This document shows positions 1 through 8,859 of a DNA stretch of 64,000 bases, piece after piece. The position numbers were made by a program, and so were the translations under genes. Every line of letters starts with the position of its first letter. Position 1 is the first letter of the stretch. The notes beneath the pieces are model-generated. The model was not told where the DNA came from, did not search any database, and saw only the letters and a list, made by a program, of their open reading frames with translations. The stretch spans positions 164,218 to 228,217 of the forward strand of contig NZ_MUXT01000001.1 of assembly GCF_002014965.1 (NCBI RefSeq), in the 5' to 3' direction. Source of the DNA: Moraxella canis (GTDB taxonomy: Bacteria > Pseudomonadota > Gammaproteobacteria > Pseudomonadales > Moraxellaceae).

Positions 1-462
1 AGTTCGATAACGCCACCAGTTCATCATCTGATCGTATTATTTAGTGATACTGAACACCAGTGGACCTGCGTGTTTCGGATTAATGAAAAAAGCCAACTTG
101 TTTCTATCTTTGGCGTTTTACCTGAGGTGGTGCCGCACAGTCATTTTGCGATGATGCTGATGGCGATCGCGACAGCGAATTTATCCATCCCATTTGGCAG
201 CATTGAGCTTGATCCAACTGATGGGGAGGTGCGCGCCAAAGTCAGCCTAGATGCTGAATTTACGCCACTGAGCGATAAAGCTTTGGGCGTGCATTTGCAA
301 GGCGTAGCAAGCCTAACTGAGCTTGCCCAAAGGCTGTATGATGATGTGCTTTATGAGCCCGACCCTAGCCCCATCGCTACCGATTACCTGCAGCACCCTA
401 CCGATGTCCATACCCAAGACTCATCAGAGCAATACTATGAGCCTACCGATCAATATCAGTGA
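1..462 (+). CDS. YbjN-domain protein, 5' end outside the window
   Basis: The reading frame is open from the first base and ends at a TGA, so the gene starts upstream of the window. A GTG inside it (at 70) is unlikely to be the true start, because the preceding codons already read as plausible protein (SSITPPVHHLIVLFSD and on). The visible part resembles the YbjN family: a core with FRINEKSQLVSIFGVLPEVV, a helix, then a strand near IELDPTDGEVRAKVSLD. YbjN proteins are small cytoplasmic proteins with a type III secretion chaperone-like fold and no settled biochemical role. The last 30 or so residues are acidic and Gln/Tyr-rich and look disordered. The next gene starts 36 bp downstream on the same strand. 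Confidence 0.7.
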   Translation, partial: SSITPPVHHLIVLFSDTEHQWTCVFRINEKSQLVSIFGVLPEVVPHSHFAMMLMAIATANLSIPFGSIELDPTDGEVRAKVSLDAEFTPLSDKALGVHLQGVASLTELAQRLYDDVLYEPDPSPIATDYLQHPTDVHTQDSSEQYYEPTDQYQ

Positions 463-498
463 TCGGCTTGATCGTATTTTATGTATTTTAGTTAAGTC

Positions 499-1401
499 AT
501 GCTAAAAATTGCTTATTCGCCCCTGTTTTGCCATACTGTCCCAGACAGTCATCGTTTTCCGATGGCAAAATATGAACTCATCCCCAAAAAACTGCTTGCC
601 GATGGCATCATCACGCAGGATAATTTGTTTCACCCACAGCTTTTGTCCGAAAATGAAATACTCACCACCCATACGCCCAATTACTGGCATAAGCTCAAAA
701 CAGGCACATTGAGCCCCCAAGAAATCCGCAAAATCGGACTGCCAATGTCGGCAGAGCTGGTGAAGCGTGAGCGTTATATCGCGCATGGGACTTATGAATG
801 TGCGTTGTATGCCAAAAAATACGGCATATCCTTGTCGGTATCAGGTGGCACGCACCATGCTTTTGCCGACCACGGCGAGGGCTTTTGTGTGTTTAATGAC
901 ATCTGTATCGCCAGTCATCTACTCTTAAATCGCAAAGAAGCTCAGCGGATTTTGATTGTGGATTTGGATGTTCATCAAGGCAATGGTAATGCGTCTATCA
1001 TGGCAAATCATCCCCATGTTTTTGTGTTTAGTATGCACGGCAAAAAGAATTATCCGTTTTATAAACCGCCGTCTGACCTAGATATAGAGCTCGATGACGG
1101 CACGGGTGATGAGATGTATTTGGCGATATTGGGCGAGACCCTACCTAAGATTATCCGTGAGTTTGACCCTGATATGCTGTTTTATCAAGCAGGCGTGGAT
1201 GTGCTGGCGACGGATAAACTGGGTAAACTGTCACTTAGTATGGCAGGCTGCTATGAGCGAGACAAGCTGGTACTCACCACCGCCCACAAGGCAGGTATCC
1301 CTGTGGCGGTGGTCATGGGTGGTGGCTACTCACCTGATATTGAGACAGTGGTGGAGGCTCATTGTGGGGTGTTTGGGGTGGTTTGGAAAATCATAAAATG
1401 A
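499..1401 (+). CDS. Histone deacetylase superfamily protein (zinc amidohydrolase)
   Basis: This is a 300-residue protein of the arginase/deacetylase fold. The expected active site is present: HH at 119-120 (GTHHA), the metal ligands Asp157 and His159 in DLDVHQGNG, Asp234 in AGVDVLATD as third zinc ligand, and Tyr277 in MGGGYS as the catalytic tyrosine. Family members remove acetyl groups from lysines, polyamines or small amides in the cytoplasm. The substrate cannot be deduced here. Length is normal for the short bacterial class. The ATG at 499 has no clear Shine-Dalgarno sequence, but the protein begins directly with the expected first strand (LKIAYSPLF). Its last 11 bases overlap the convergent HNH nuclease gene. 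Confidence 0.9.
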   Translation: MLKIAYSPLFCHTVPDSHRFPMAKYELIPKKLLADGIITQDNLFHPQLLSENEILTTHTPNYWHKLKTGTLSPQEIRKIGLPMSAELVKRERYIAHGTYECALYAKKYGISLSVSGGTHHAFADHGEGFCVFNDICIASHLLLNRKEAQRILIVDLDVHQGNGNASIMANHPHVFVFSMHGKKNYPFYKPPSDLDIELDDGTGDEMYLAILGETLPKIIREFDPDMLFYQAGVDVLATDKLGKLSLSMAGCYERDKLVLTTAHKAGIPVAVVMGGGYSPDIETVVEAHCGVFGVVWKIIK

Positions 1402-2257
1402 TACCCTGCTGCTTTTTTATGATTTTAACTTGCTCAATTCTTGTATGTGTCATTGGGTTATTTAGCATATGACTATGCATAGGTCTCTTTGAGTGACAGT
1501 CTACACACAGCGCTTCTAGGTTGCTGTCATTACACTCATATTTATTACCATTTTTATGATTAGTTTCTAATAGACCTTGATTATTTATCAAAACCACGCC
1601 ACATTGTTCACACGTCCAATTTTTTCCTTGTCTATAATTACGACTAATTTCAGTCCAATGTGGGGGATATACATTCAGTGGTGATTTAGAGCTTGAAAAT
1701 CCATCGTTATCTGATAGGAATTTTGGGTACTCTTCAAAAAATTTTGAAATTGTAAATCTTGCAACACAATCATCTTTTTGTGCCTCAGTCCAAGTATTAA
1801 CAGAATAACCTTCCCAACCTAACACATCTAAACAATTTTTACAAACATTTAATCGCACTTCTTTTTTGATTGGTTTGTTTCCACTAATAATATTAACAAA
1901 AAATATGCCTGTTTCATTTTGAGTACGAACGTATCTACCTTTTCTGTTATTTGTAAACATATTTCGCAAGGTTGAACATTTTGCGATATGAAATCTAGGT
2001 AAGTTATAATGACCATAATTGCTAACGTCTCTAATATAGACAATAATTCGTTCATTATTGTAAGTTAGTGTATGGTCGCTTAATGGTGTAATTTCTGAAA
2101 TATTTTCAAAATCCTGACCTTCGCCATTTAGTAAGTCCCTAATACCTTGAATTTGACTATCACCAAAATTTCCATAAGTATATCTGTCAATTCCCATTTT
2201 TGCTTTTAGGGAATTGAGTTTATTGTCTTGAAAGAAATTTGGTAAATTAATTATCAT
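1391..2257 (-). CDS. zorE: HNH endonuclease, ZorE-like effector of a type II Zorya system
   Basis: This is a 288-residue protein with an HNH nuclease at its C-terminal end: paired cysteines C216/C219 (CEQCG), His234 in ETNHKNGN, the Asn243 region, then CVDCH (C251, C254, H255). The first 200 residues do not match a domain I can name. They contain one more CxxC (139-142), which suggests a second zinc site. The start codon overlaps the upstream gene's stop (ATGA), so translation is coupled. In type II Zorya, ZorE is the nuclease that degrades invading DNA when the ZorAB motor fires; that role is inferred here from order and domains. The gene is much more AT-rich than its chromosomal neighbours, and its stop codon lies inside the convergent deacetylase gene. 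Confidence 0.8.
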   Translation of the reverse strand: MIINLPNFFQDNKLNSLKAKMGIDRYTYGNFGDSQIQGIRDLLNGEGQDFENISEITPLSDHTLTYNNERIIVYIRDVSNYGHYNLPRFHIAKCSTLRNMFTNNRKGRYVRTQNETGIFFVNIISGNKPIKKEVRLNVCKNCLDVLGWEGYSVNTWTEAQKDDCVARFTISKFFEEYPKFLSDNDGFSSSKSPLNVYPPHWTEISRNYRQGKNWTCEQCGVVLINNQGLLETNHKNGNKYECNDSNLEALCVDCHSKRPMHSHMLNNPMTHTRIEQVKIIKKQQGIIL

Positions 2258-2928
2258 TTATTTTGCCCTAAATCATTGATGATTTGTTGAATATGCTCAT
2301 CCGCATTGGTTCTTACTTTAAACTCAACACGTTGCGAACCTTGTTGGTTTTCTGTACCGTCATCATTGTATATAAGTTTAGATGACGATAAACCATTCGC
2401 GGTTAAAATTCCTTTTACCCAATCTTTATTTTGTGTGTTTGTGCTGACAAGAGCATATTGCAAGACACTTAATGTACGAGCTTGTGATAATTGCATATTT
2501 AAAAAATAGGCTTGATTATCATTTATACCAATTCTCCATTTACTTGATGTATGACCTTCTATGCGGATTTCTTCAATATTATCTTTATACTTATCTTGAC
2601 TTAATATTTTAATGTACCTAGGAAAGAAATCATTTAATATTATGGCAAATTGTGGTTTTAGAGTAGATTGACCTGTATCAAATAGTACATCAGGAGATTT
2701 AAAGCGAATAACCAAATTTTTGCTATCACATTCGGCATGCCATTTTATTAAATCCTTGGAAAATTCTGCACATAAATCTCTACCTAGTTCATCTTTTGAA
2801 GCAGTATAGCTTGATACAGCATTACTTACTCTGAGCATATATAGTACAGCTATAAGCATAAACATCATCATCAAGCCTGTCATCAGGTCAGCAAGTGGTA
2901 TCCAATGTTGTTCAGAATTTTTAGCCAT
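2254..2928 (-). CDS. zorB: MotB/OmpA-family protein, ZorB-like
   Basis: This 224-residue protein has one membrane segment near residues 12-32 carrying the Asp14 that MotB-type stators use for ion coupling (PLADLMTGLM). A linker follows, then an OmpA-like peptidoglycan-binding domain from about 82 to 205 (FDTGQSTLK, RIEGHTSS, LSQARTLSV). It would span the inner membrane with its C-terminus in the periplasm, partnering the ZorA-like protein. I chose the ATG at 2928, one base after the upstream stop and preceded by GGTAG. An ATG at 2940 would overlap zorA by 11 bp and has no ribosome site. It lies between zorA and the HNH gene, and no flagellar genes are nearby. Confidence 0.85.
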   Translation of the reverse strand: MAKNSEQHWIPLADLMTGLMMMFMLIAVLYMLRVSNAVSSYTASKDELGRDLCAEFSKDLIKWHAECDSKNLVIRFKSPDVLFDTGQSTLKPQFAIILNDFFPRYIKILSQDKYKDNIEEIRIEGHTSSKWRIGINDNQAYFLNMQLSQARTLSVLQYALVSTNTQNKDWVKGILTANGLSSSKLIYNDDGTENQQGSQRVEFKVRTNADEHIQQIINDLGQNK

Positions 2929-2929
2929 G

Positions 2930-4036
2930 TTATCTACCATACTGTCTTGTGATTTGAGATATTTGTGCTAAGGCATTTGATAGCTCATTATAATCTCTTA
3001 CGAATTTCTCTGTCATGGCTCCAAGTTGTCCACCAAGTCCCGTCAAAGATTCGGTGAGAGCTTTTTCAATACCTTGCTGTAAAGCACCGGTCTGCCTTTC
3101 AGTATTGGTAGCTAACTCACCAATTCTTCTATGAAATTCTTCATTTGAATTTTTCATGGTGTTTGCAATACCAAGTATTTGATTTTCTATTTGTGGCAAA
3201 TTATTGGAGGTCTGATTTACTAAATTAGATAGTGTGGTTAATTGATTTTGGATAGATTCTCTCTGCGTATTTAAATTGCCTAACGTCTTTTCTAAATTAT
3301 CAGCTATTGATTGGAAGTTTTTAGCTTGCTCAACGAATACATTAAAATCCTTAATTATTTGATCTGAATTATTTACTACGCTATTCAAATTATTACTTAT
3401 TTTATCAAAATTAAAAATAATATTATTTAATGAAGCTGTACTTGTATCTATGTAATCAGTATACTGTTTTTGCCAAACTAGAATTTTTCCAACAGCTTCA
3501 TTAAGTTGTTTAAAGTTTTCACCAAACTGCTCGTTAATTTTGGCATTAAAATCTTTAATCACATCCTCTAAGGCTTTTACCAACTCATCAGACGAAGATT
3601 GTGCAATATTTTTTAACGCTTCATTTTGTGATTGTATGGATTGTTCCAAAAGACGGTTATTATCTTCTCTAAGCTGTCTAATTTCCTCAATTAAAATCCT
3701 ATTAAATTCTTCGTCATAATCTTCATCATAAAAAGGCAAGATTATATCTCTAATTTTAAAAGTTAAAGCACCGCCCACACCAAAGACAGAAGCCCAAAAA
3801 GCAGTTTTTAGACTATCTAACAATGCAGGTACGCTATCTTGTATATTTGTAACATTAAATTGTAGCAAACCAAATGCAATCGCAAAGAAGGTTGCAAAAA
3901 TTCCAAAAGTTGTTAAAAGCGTTGGAGCTTTATCAGAAATATTTTTATCATATCGCACATGAAAGATAAAGCAGAGAATTACAATAACTATTATGAAAAA
4001 CAATGTTTCAAGTGGCAAAGAAGACATAACATTCAT
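2930..4036 (-). CDS. zorA: MotA/ExbB-family protein with coiled-coil tail, ZorA-like
   Basis: This 368-residue protein has three hydrophobic segments (about 11-27, 38-60 and 72-95). The pore-type motif TTFGIFATFFAIAFGL and the AFWASVFGVGGA helix are typical of ZorA and ExbB proteins. From about residue 108 to the end it is a long heptad-rich helix with many Asn, Gln, Glu and Leu. In Zorya systems ZorA5-ZorB2 forms an ion-driven inner-membrane motor whose cytoplasmic tail helps signal phage entry. This tail is roughly 260 residues, shorter than the tail of well-studied type I ZorA. A second ATG at 4027 is an alternative start. A near-consensus promoter sits just upstream. Neither a flagellar MotA nor a TonB-linked ExbB fits the context. 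Confidence 0.85.
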   Translation of the reverse strand: MNVMSSLPLETLFFIIVIVILCFIFHVRYDKNISDKAPTLLTTFGIFATFFAIAFGLLQFNVTNIQDSVPALLDSLKTAFWASVFGVGGALTFKIRDIILPFYDEDYDEEFNRILIEEIRQLREDNNRLLEQSIQSQNEALKNIAQSSSDELVKALEDVIKDFNAKINEQFGENFKQLNEAVGKILVWQKQYTDYIDTSTASLNNIIFNFDKISNNLNSVVNNSDQIIKDFNVFVEQAKNFQSIADNLEKTLGNLNTQRESIQNQLTTLSNLVNQTSNNLPQIENQILGIANTMKNSNEEFHRRIGELATNTERQTGALQQGIEKALTESLTGLGGQLGAMTEKFVRDYNELSNALAQISQITRQYGR

Positions 4037-4050
4037 AAAAACTCATACAA

Positions 4051-4078
4051 ATTATAGTTGCGGATTTGTGGTAATCAA
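4051..4078 (-). promoter_or_regulatory. Sigma70-type promoter of the Zorya-like operon
   Basis: On the minus strand TTGATT (4078-4073) is followed after 16 bp by a perfect TATAAT (4056-4051). Transcription would begin near 4044, giving a leader of only about 8 nt to the ATG at 4036 or 17 nt to the ATG at 4027. Confidence 0.7.
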
Positions 4079-4102
4079 TAGCGTATCAAAGAATACGCTA
4101 TC
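4079..4102 (-). terminator. Hairpin after valS
   Basis: The arms ATAGCGTAT and ATACGCTAT form a perfect 9-bp stem with a 6-nt loop. It lies just after the valS stop and just before the zorA promoter. It lacks a strong T-run, so it may be a weak terminator that separates valS from the operon. Confidence 0.45.
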
Positions 4103-4122
4103 TTTAATGCAATGAATGAGAA

Positions 4123-7005
4123 TTACAAATTCCCAAGCTCCCCCAACTGCTTCTCCACTTCCCCAATCTGAGCTTCTAGCTCAGAGAGTTTGGTTCGCTC
4201 GGCTTCTACCACAGCCGCAGGCGCTTTGGCGACAAAGCCTTCATTGGACAGCTTTTTGGCAATACCGTCTGCTTGAGCTTGCAGTTTATCGCGCACTTTT
4301 TGTAGGCGGGCGATTTCGGCGGTCGGGTCAATCAAGCCTTTCATAGGTACCAGTACTTTGAGTGAGCCAATCAACGCTTGTGATGACAATGGCACTTCAT
4401 CATTCTCGCCCACAATCGTCAGACTCTCCACCTTGGCAAGGGCTTTAAACTGACTGTCAATGCGTACCAGACTTGCTTGCTGTTCATCGCTCGCCCCTTG
4501 AATCAGCACAGGCAGACGCACAGCATTGCCCAGTTTCATCTCGCCACGGATATTACGCACCGCACCGATGAGGCTTTGTAGCCATGCCATGTCGCTTTCG
4601 GCTTGTTCGTTGATTTTGCTGTCATCACATTCAGGATAGGCACTTAGCATGATACTCTCGCCGCCCTTACCCAGTAGTGGTGTGATGGTCTGCCACAGCT
4701 CTTCGGTGATAAAAGGCATAATAGGATGAGCAAGGCGTAGAGCGACTTCTAGCACGGACAGTAGCACACGGCGGATTTCTGACTTTTGCTCACCACTGAC
4801 AGCCGGGTCATTTAGCACAGGCTTGGTCAGCTCCAAATACCAATCGCAGTACTCATTCCAAATAAAGTCATAAATCGCCTGTGCCGCCAAATCCAAGCGA
4901 TAGGTCTCAAACGCCTGTGCCACCGCTTTTTCACACTTTTGTAAGCGGCTGACAATCCACTGCTCAGGCAAGCCCCATAAGTCTGGGTGAGGTTCTGTGC
5001 CAATCGCTTGCTCTTGGCAGTTCATCAGCACAAAGCGGGTGGCGTTATAGATTTTATTACAAAAATTGCGATAGCCTTCCACACGTTTTAAATCAAAGTT
5101 GATGTCTCGTCCTGTGCTGGCTAGGCTGGCAAAAGCAAATCTCAGGGCGTCTGTGCCAAAAGCAGCGATGCCGTCAGCAAACTCTTTGCGAGTAGCTTTT
5201 TCAATTTTGGGGGCATCTTTGGGGTTCATGAGTCCCGTGGTGCGTTTAGCGACCAGACTTTCTAAATCAATGCCATCAATCAAATCCAGTGGGTCAAGCA
5301 CATTGCCCTTAGATTTGCTCATTTTTTGCCCTTCGCCGTCACGCACAAGCCCATGCACATAGACGGTTTTAAAGGGCACTTGTGGCTTGCCGTCTTTGTC
5401 TTTGACAAAATGCAGCGTCATCATAATCATACGAGCCACCCAAAAGAAAATGATGTCAAAGCCAGTTACCAAGACGCTCGTTGGGTGGAATTTTTGCAAG
5501 ATGTCATTGTCAAAATCTTTGTTGGTGCCTGTCCAGCCAAGCGTACTAAACGTCCATAACGCCGAGCTAAACCACGTATCTAGCACATCATCATCTTGGC
5601 GTAGAGAGATGTCGCCTAGGCTGTATTTGGCACGCACTTCGGCTTCATCACGCCCCACGTAGATACCGCCTTTATCATCATACCACGCAGGGATGCGATG
5701 ACCCCACCACAGCTGACGGCTGATGCACCAGTCTTGGATATCACGCATCCATGCCATGTACATATTGGTGTACTGTTCAGGCACAAATTTAATGTCGCCG
5801 TTTTGCACCGCTTCTATGGCAGGTTTGGCAAGGGGGGCGATTTTGACATACCATTGGTCGGTCAAAAGTGGCTCAATCACCACACCAGAGCGGTCGCCTT
5901 TGGGGACTTTTAGGGCGTGCGGTTCGATTTTTTCAAGCCAGCCTTCATTTTGGGCTTGTTCGATGAGTTTTTTGCGGGCGACAAAGCGGTCAAGCCCTGC
6001 ATAGTCGCTCGGTGCCGGTGGATTTTGACTGATTGGCTCGCCTGCTTTGGCTATGTAGTCAAAGTGATTAAGCACGCAGCCATGTAAATCAAAAATGTTG
6101 ATAAGCGGCAATTCATGGCGTTTACCCACATCATAGTCATTAAAATCATGGGCAGGCGTGATTTTGACGCAGCCTGTACCAAAGTCTTTTTCCACATAGT
6201 CATCAGCGACAATCGGCACTTCACGCCCTGTAATGGGCAAGACAATCATTTTGCCAATCAGATGCTGATAGCGTTCATCATCAGGGTGGACAGCAACGGC
6301 GGTATCACCAAGCAAGGTCTCAGGGCGAGTGGTTGCCACCACCAAATAATTTTTGCCGTCTGTGGTGGTGAGATTTTTGTCAGCAAAATAATACTTAAAA
6401 TGCCACAGCGAGCCTTGTTCGTCATGGCTTTCTACTTCTAAGTCAGATAAGGCGGTTTGCAGTTTAACATCCCAGTTTACCAAGCGCTTGCCTCGATAAA
6501 TCAGCCCGTCTTCGTGCAGACGCACAAACACTTCTTTGACCACGTCCGACAGCTCATCATCCATGGTAAAGCGTTCACGAGACCAGTCCACCGATGAGCC
6601 CAGACGGCGGATTTGGCGAGTGATGTTGCCACCAGATTGACCTTTCCATTCCCACACTTTTTCAATAAACTTCTCACGCCCCAAGTCATGACGGCTAAGC
6701 CCTTGCTGCCCCAGCTGACGTTCCACCACCATTTGGGTGGCGATGCCAGCGTGGTCGGTGCCAGGCTGCCATAGGGTGTTATAGCCTTTCATGCGATGAT
6801 AGCGAGTTAAGGCGTCCATGACGGCATTGTTAAAGCCATGCCCCATGTGCAAAGAGCCTGTAACATTTGGCGGCGGCAAAACGATAGAAAAGGAGTTTTC
6901 TTTATCAAAAGTGGGCTTAAAATAGCCATGATTTTCCCAAGTGTCGTACCATGTTGATTCGATATTTGCTGGATTATAATTGGTTGATAAATTGTCTGCG
7001 CTCAT
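4123..7005 (-). CDS. valS: Valyl-tRNA synthetase
   Basis: This 960-residue class I aminoacyl-tRNA synthetase charges tRNA-Val with valine. The HIGH-type signature [13 protein letters not shown] is at about 45-56 and the KMSKS loop at 561-565. Between them is the connective editing domain that clears mischarged threonine ([25 protein letters not shown]). The C-terminal residues from about 890 on form the ValS coiled coil ([19 protein letters not shown]). Length and motifs are complete. The ATG at 7005 gives the usual N-terminus with [10 protein letters not shown]. It is a single-gene unit, with a 280-bp gap before the divergent transporter gene. Confidence 0.98.
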   Translation of the reverse strand: MSADNLSTNYNPANIESTWYDTWENHGYFKPTFDKENSFSIVLPPPNVTGSLHMGHGFNNAVMDALTRYHRMKGYNTLWQPGTDHAGIATQMVVERQLGQQGLSRHDLGREKFIEKVWEWKGQSGGNITRQIRRLGSSVDWSRERFTMDDELSDVVKEVFVRLHEDGLIYRGKRLVNWDVKLQTALSDLEVESHDEQGSLWHFKYYFADKNLTTTDGKNYLVVATTRPETLLGDTAVAVHPDDERYQHLIGKMIVLPITGREVPIVADDYVEKDFGTGCVKITPAHDFNDYDVGKRHELPLINIFDLHGCVLNHFDYIAKAGEPISQNPPAPSDYAGLDRFVARKKLIEQAQNEGWLEKIEPHALKVPKGDRSGVVIEPLLTDQWYVKIAPLAKPAIEAVQNGDIKFVPEQYTNMYMAWMRDIQDWCISRQLWWGHRIPAWYDDKGGIYVGRDEAEVRAKYSLGDISLRQDDDVLDTWFSSALWTFSTLGWTGTNKDFDNDILQKFHPTSVLVTGFDIIFFWVARMIMMTLHFVKDKDGKPQVPFKTVYVHGLVRDGEGQKMSKSKGNVLDPLDLIDGIDLESLVAKRTTGLMNPKDAPKIEKATRKEFADGIAAFGTDALRFAFASLASTGRDINFDLKRVEGYRNFCNKIYNATRFVLMNCQEQAIGTEPHPDLWGLPEQWIVSRLQKCEKAVAQAFETYRLDLAAQAIYDFIWNEYCDWYLELTKPVLNDPAVSGEQKSEIRRVLLSVLEVALRLAHPIMPFITEELWQTITPLLGKGGESIMLSAYPECDDSKINEQAESDMAWLQSLIGAVRNIRGEMKLGNAVRLPVLIQGASDEQQASLVRIDSQFKALAKVESLTIVGENDEVPLSSQALIGSLKVLVPMKGLIDPTAEIARLQKVRDKLQAQADGIAKKLSNEGFVAKAPAAVVEAERTKLSELEAQIGEVEKQLGELGNL

Positions 7006-7285
7006 GGGATCACCCTCTGATAATTTATAATAAAAAGTGAAATTTAACAGGCTATTTTACCGTAAATTCACCAATTTGTGGGGATTTTCATGGCGGAATT
7101 TACGGCGCATGGCATTTATTTACTAAATGGTTTGGTTTATGTAATTTTAATTCATGACTTTTTATTAAACTGTCATTATCGTATAATAAAATCAAAATAA
7201 GGGTAATTTGACTGACTCAAATATAATGAAAGCGCCTGCATTGGGCGTCTTTTATTTTCATTTCTCCAAATAAATAGGTGTAAAA

Positions 7286-8755
7286 ATGTCTATGAAAATC
7301 GGCTTTAAACCTATACCATTCGTCATCGCCATCGTACTTGCGGTGATCATTCTCTTAATTCCGACACCTGAGGGCGTGACCGATCAAGCATGGAATTTGC
7401 TTGCGTTATTTGTTGGGGTTATCGCAGCGATTATCGGTAAAGCGATGCCCATTGGCGCACTTTCTATTTTGGCGATCACTTTGGTTGCTGTCACAGGGAT
7501 CACGGTGGCTGATGGCGGCAGCGCTAATGATGCCATGAAAGATGCGCTGTCAAGCTTCGCTAATCCATTGATTTGGCTGATCGGGGTGTCTATCATGATC
7601 TCTCGTGGACTGCTAAAAACAGGCTTGGGCGCGCGCATTGGTTATTTATTCATTGCCATTTTTGGCAAAAAAACCTTGGGCATCGGCTACAGCTTGGCTT
7701 TTAGTGAGCTCATCTTGGCACCTGTCACGCCCAGTAATACCGCGCGCGGCGGCGCGATCATGCATCCCATCATGCGTGCGATTGCAGACAGTTTTGATTC
7801 ATCACCAAGCAAAAACACCCAAGATACCATCGGTAAATATCTTGCTTTGGTGAATTATCACAGCAACCCCATCAGTTCAGCCATGTTCATCACCGCCACA
7901 GCACCAAACCCACTGGTGGTGAATCTGATCGCTGAAACCTTGGGCAGTGAGTTTCGCTTAAGCTGGAGTCAGTGGGCATGGGCGATGCTGATTCCAGGCT
8001 TAGTGGCATTTGCGCTGATGCCGCTGGTGCTGTACTTTGTCTATCCACCCAAAATCAAAAACACGCCCAATGCCGTGACATTTGCCAAAGAAAAGCTGTC
8101 TGACATGGGCGCGATGAGCCGTGACGAAAAAATCATGTTGGCGATTTTTGCCATTTTACTACTGTGCTGGGCAGGCGTGCCAAATTTATTGTTTAATTTT
8201 CCCATTGATGCGACTGCGACTGCCTTTATTGGTTTAAGTTTGCTGCTATTGACAGGCGTGCTGACGTGGGAAGATGTGACTTCCGAAAAAGGCGCTTGGG
8301 ATACGATTGTATGGTTTGCTGCTTTGATCATGATGGCGACATTTTTAAATAAGCTTGGATTGATCGCATGGTTTTCATCCAGCCTTGAAACAGGCATCGC
8401 AAGCTTGGGTCTGGGCGGCTTGTCGGCAGGTCTGTTGTTGCTGATCGCCTATATGTATGCACATTATATGTTTGCCAGTACGACAGCGCACATCACCGCG
8501 ATGTTTGGGGCGTTTTTGTCGGCAGGTATCGCTTTGGGTGCCCCACCGATGCTTTTTGCCCTATTGATGGCAGCAGCATCAAGCATCATGATGACTTTGA
8601 CGCACTACGCCACCGGTACTTCTCCGGTGATCTTTGGCTCAGGTTACACCACTTTACCAGAATGGTGGAAAGCCGGCTTTGTGATGAGTGTGGTTAATAT
8701 CGTGGTGTTTACGCTGATTGGCGGTCTGTGGTGGAAGGTTTTAGGCTATTGGTAA
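7286..8755 (+). CDS. DASS-family (SLC13-like) dicarboxylate/anion transporter
   Basis: This 489-residue inner-membrane protein is almost entirely hydrophobic helices. It matches the divalent anion:sodium symporter / CitT-TtdT-SodiT group that moves C4-dicarboxylates, 2-oxoglutarate, citrate or tartrate. Typical pieces are the SNT-like motif in APVTPSNTARGG (near 146-157), the ATAPNPL segment after the central repeat, and the second repeat containing FASTTAHITAMFGAF. The exact substrate is not readable from sequence. A possible ribosome site (AATAGGTG) precedes the ATG at 7286. It is monocistronic and followed by a strong terminator. Confidence 0.88.
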   Translation: MSMKIGFKPIPFVIAIVLAVIILLIPTPEGVTDQAWNLLALFVGVIAAIIGKAMPIGALSILAITLVAVTGITVADGGSANDAMKDALSSFANPLIWLIGVSIMISRGLLKTGLGARIGYLFIAIFGKKTLGIGYSLAFSELILAPVTPSNTARGGAIMHPIMRAIADSFDSSPSKNTQDTIGKYLALVNYHSNPISSAMFITATAPNPLVVNLIAETLGSEFRLSWSQWAWAMLIPGLVAFALMPLVLYFVYPPKIKNTPNAVTFAKEKLSDMGAMSRDEKIMLAIFAILLLCWAGVPNLLFNFPIDATATAFIGLSLLLLTGVLTWEDVTSEKGAWDTIVWFAALIMMATFLNKLGLIAWFSSSLETGIASLGLGGLSAGLLLLIAYMYAHYMFASTTAHITAMFGAFLSAGIALGAPPMLFALLMAAASSIMMTLTHYATGTSPVIFGSGYTTLPEWWKAGFVMSVVNIVVFTLIGGLWWKVLGYW

Positions 8756-8763
8756 CCTTAAAT

Positions 8764-8791
8764 AAAAAAGCGGATATTGATCCGCTTTTTT
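8764..8791 (+). terminator. Rho-independent terminator after the DASS transporter
   Basis: The 12-bp stem AAAAAAGCGGAT / ATCCGCTTTTTT has the 4-nt loop ATTG and ends in a T-run. Symmetry allows it to act on both strands. Confidence 0.85.
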
Positions 8792-8859
8792 AATGTATTT
8801 TTTATGGAAAATGGGTGATCGTTTTAGATGCTAAAGCAAGATAAACCCTGATGAACAGC

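Noticed and set aside
2254..4036. Flagellar MotA/MotB or Tol/Exb motor
   Set aside because: No flagellar or TonB-Tol genes nearby, and the partner is an HNH nuclease in the same operon.
4123..7005. Several plus-strand frames over valS
   Set aside because: They are shadows of valS on the opposite strand with no ribosome sites or domains.
7227..7255. Possible sRNA or terminator hairpin before the DASS gene
   Set aside because: CGCC / GGCG is only a 4-bp stem with poor outer pairing, so support is too weak.
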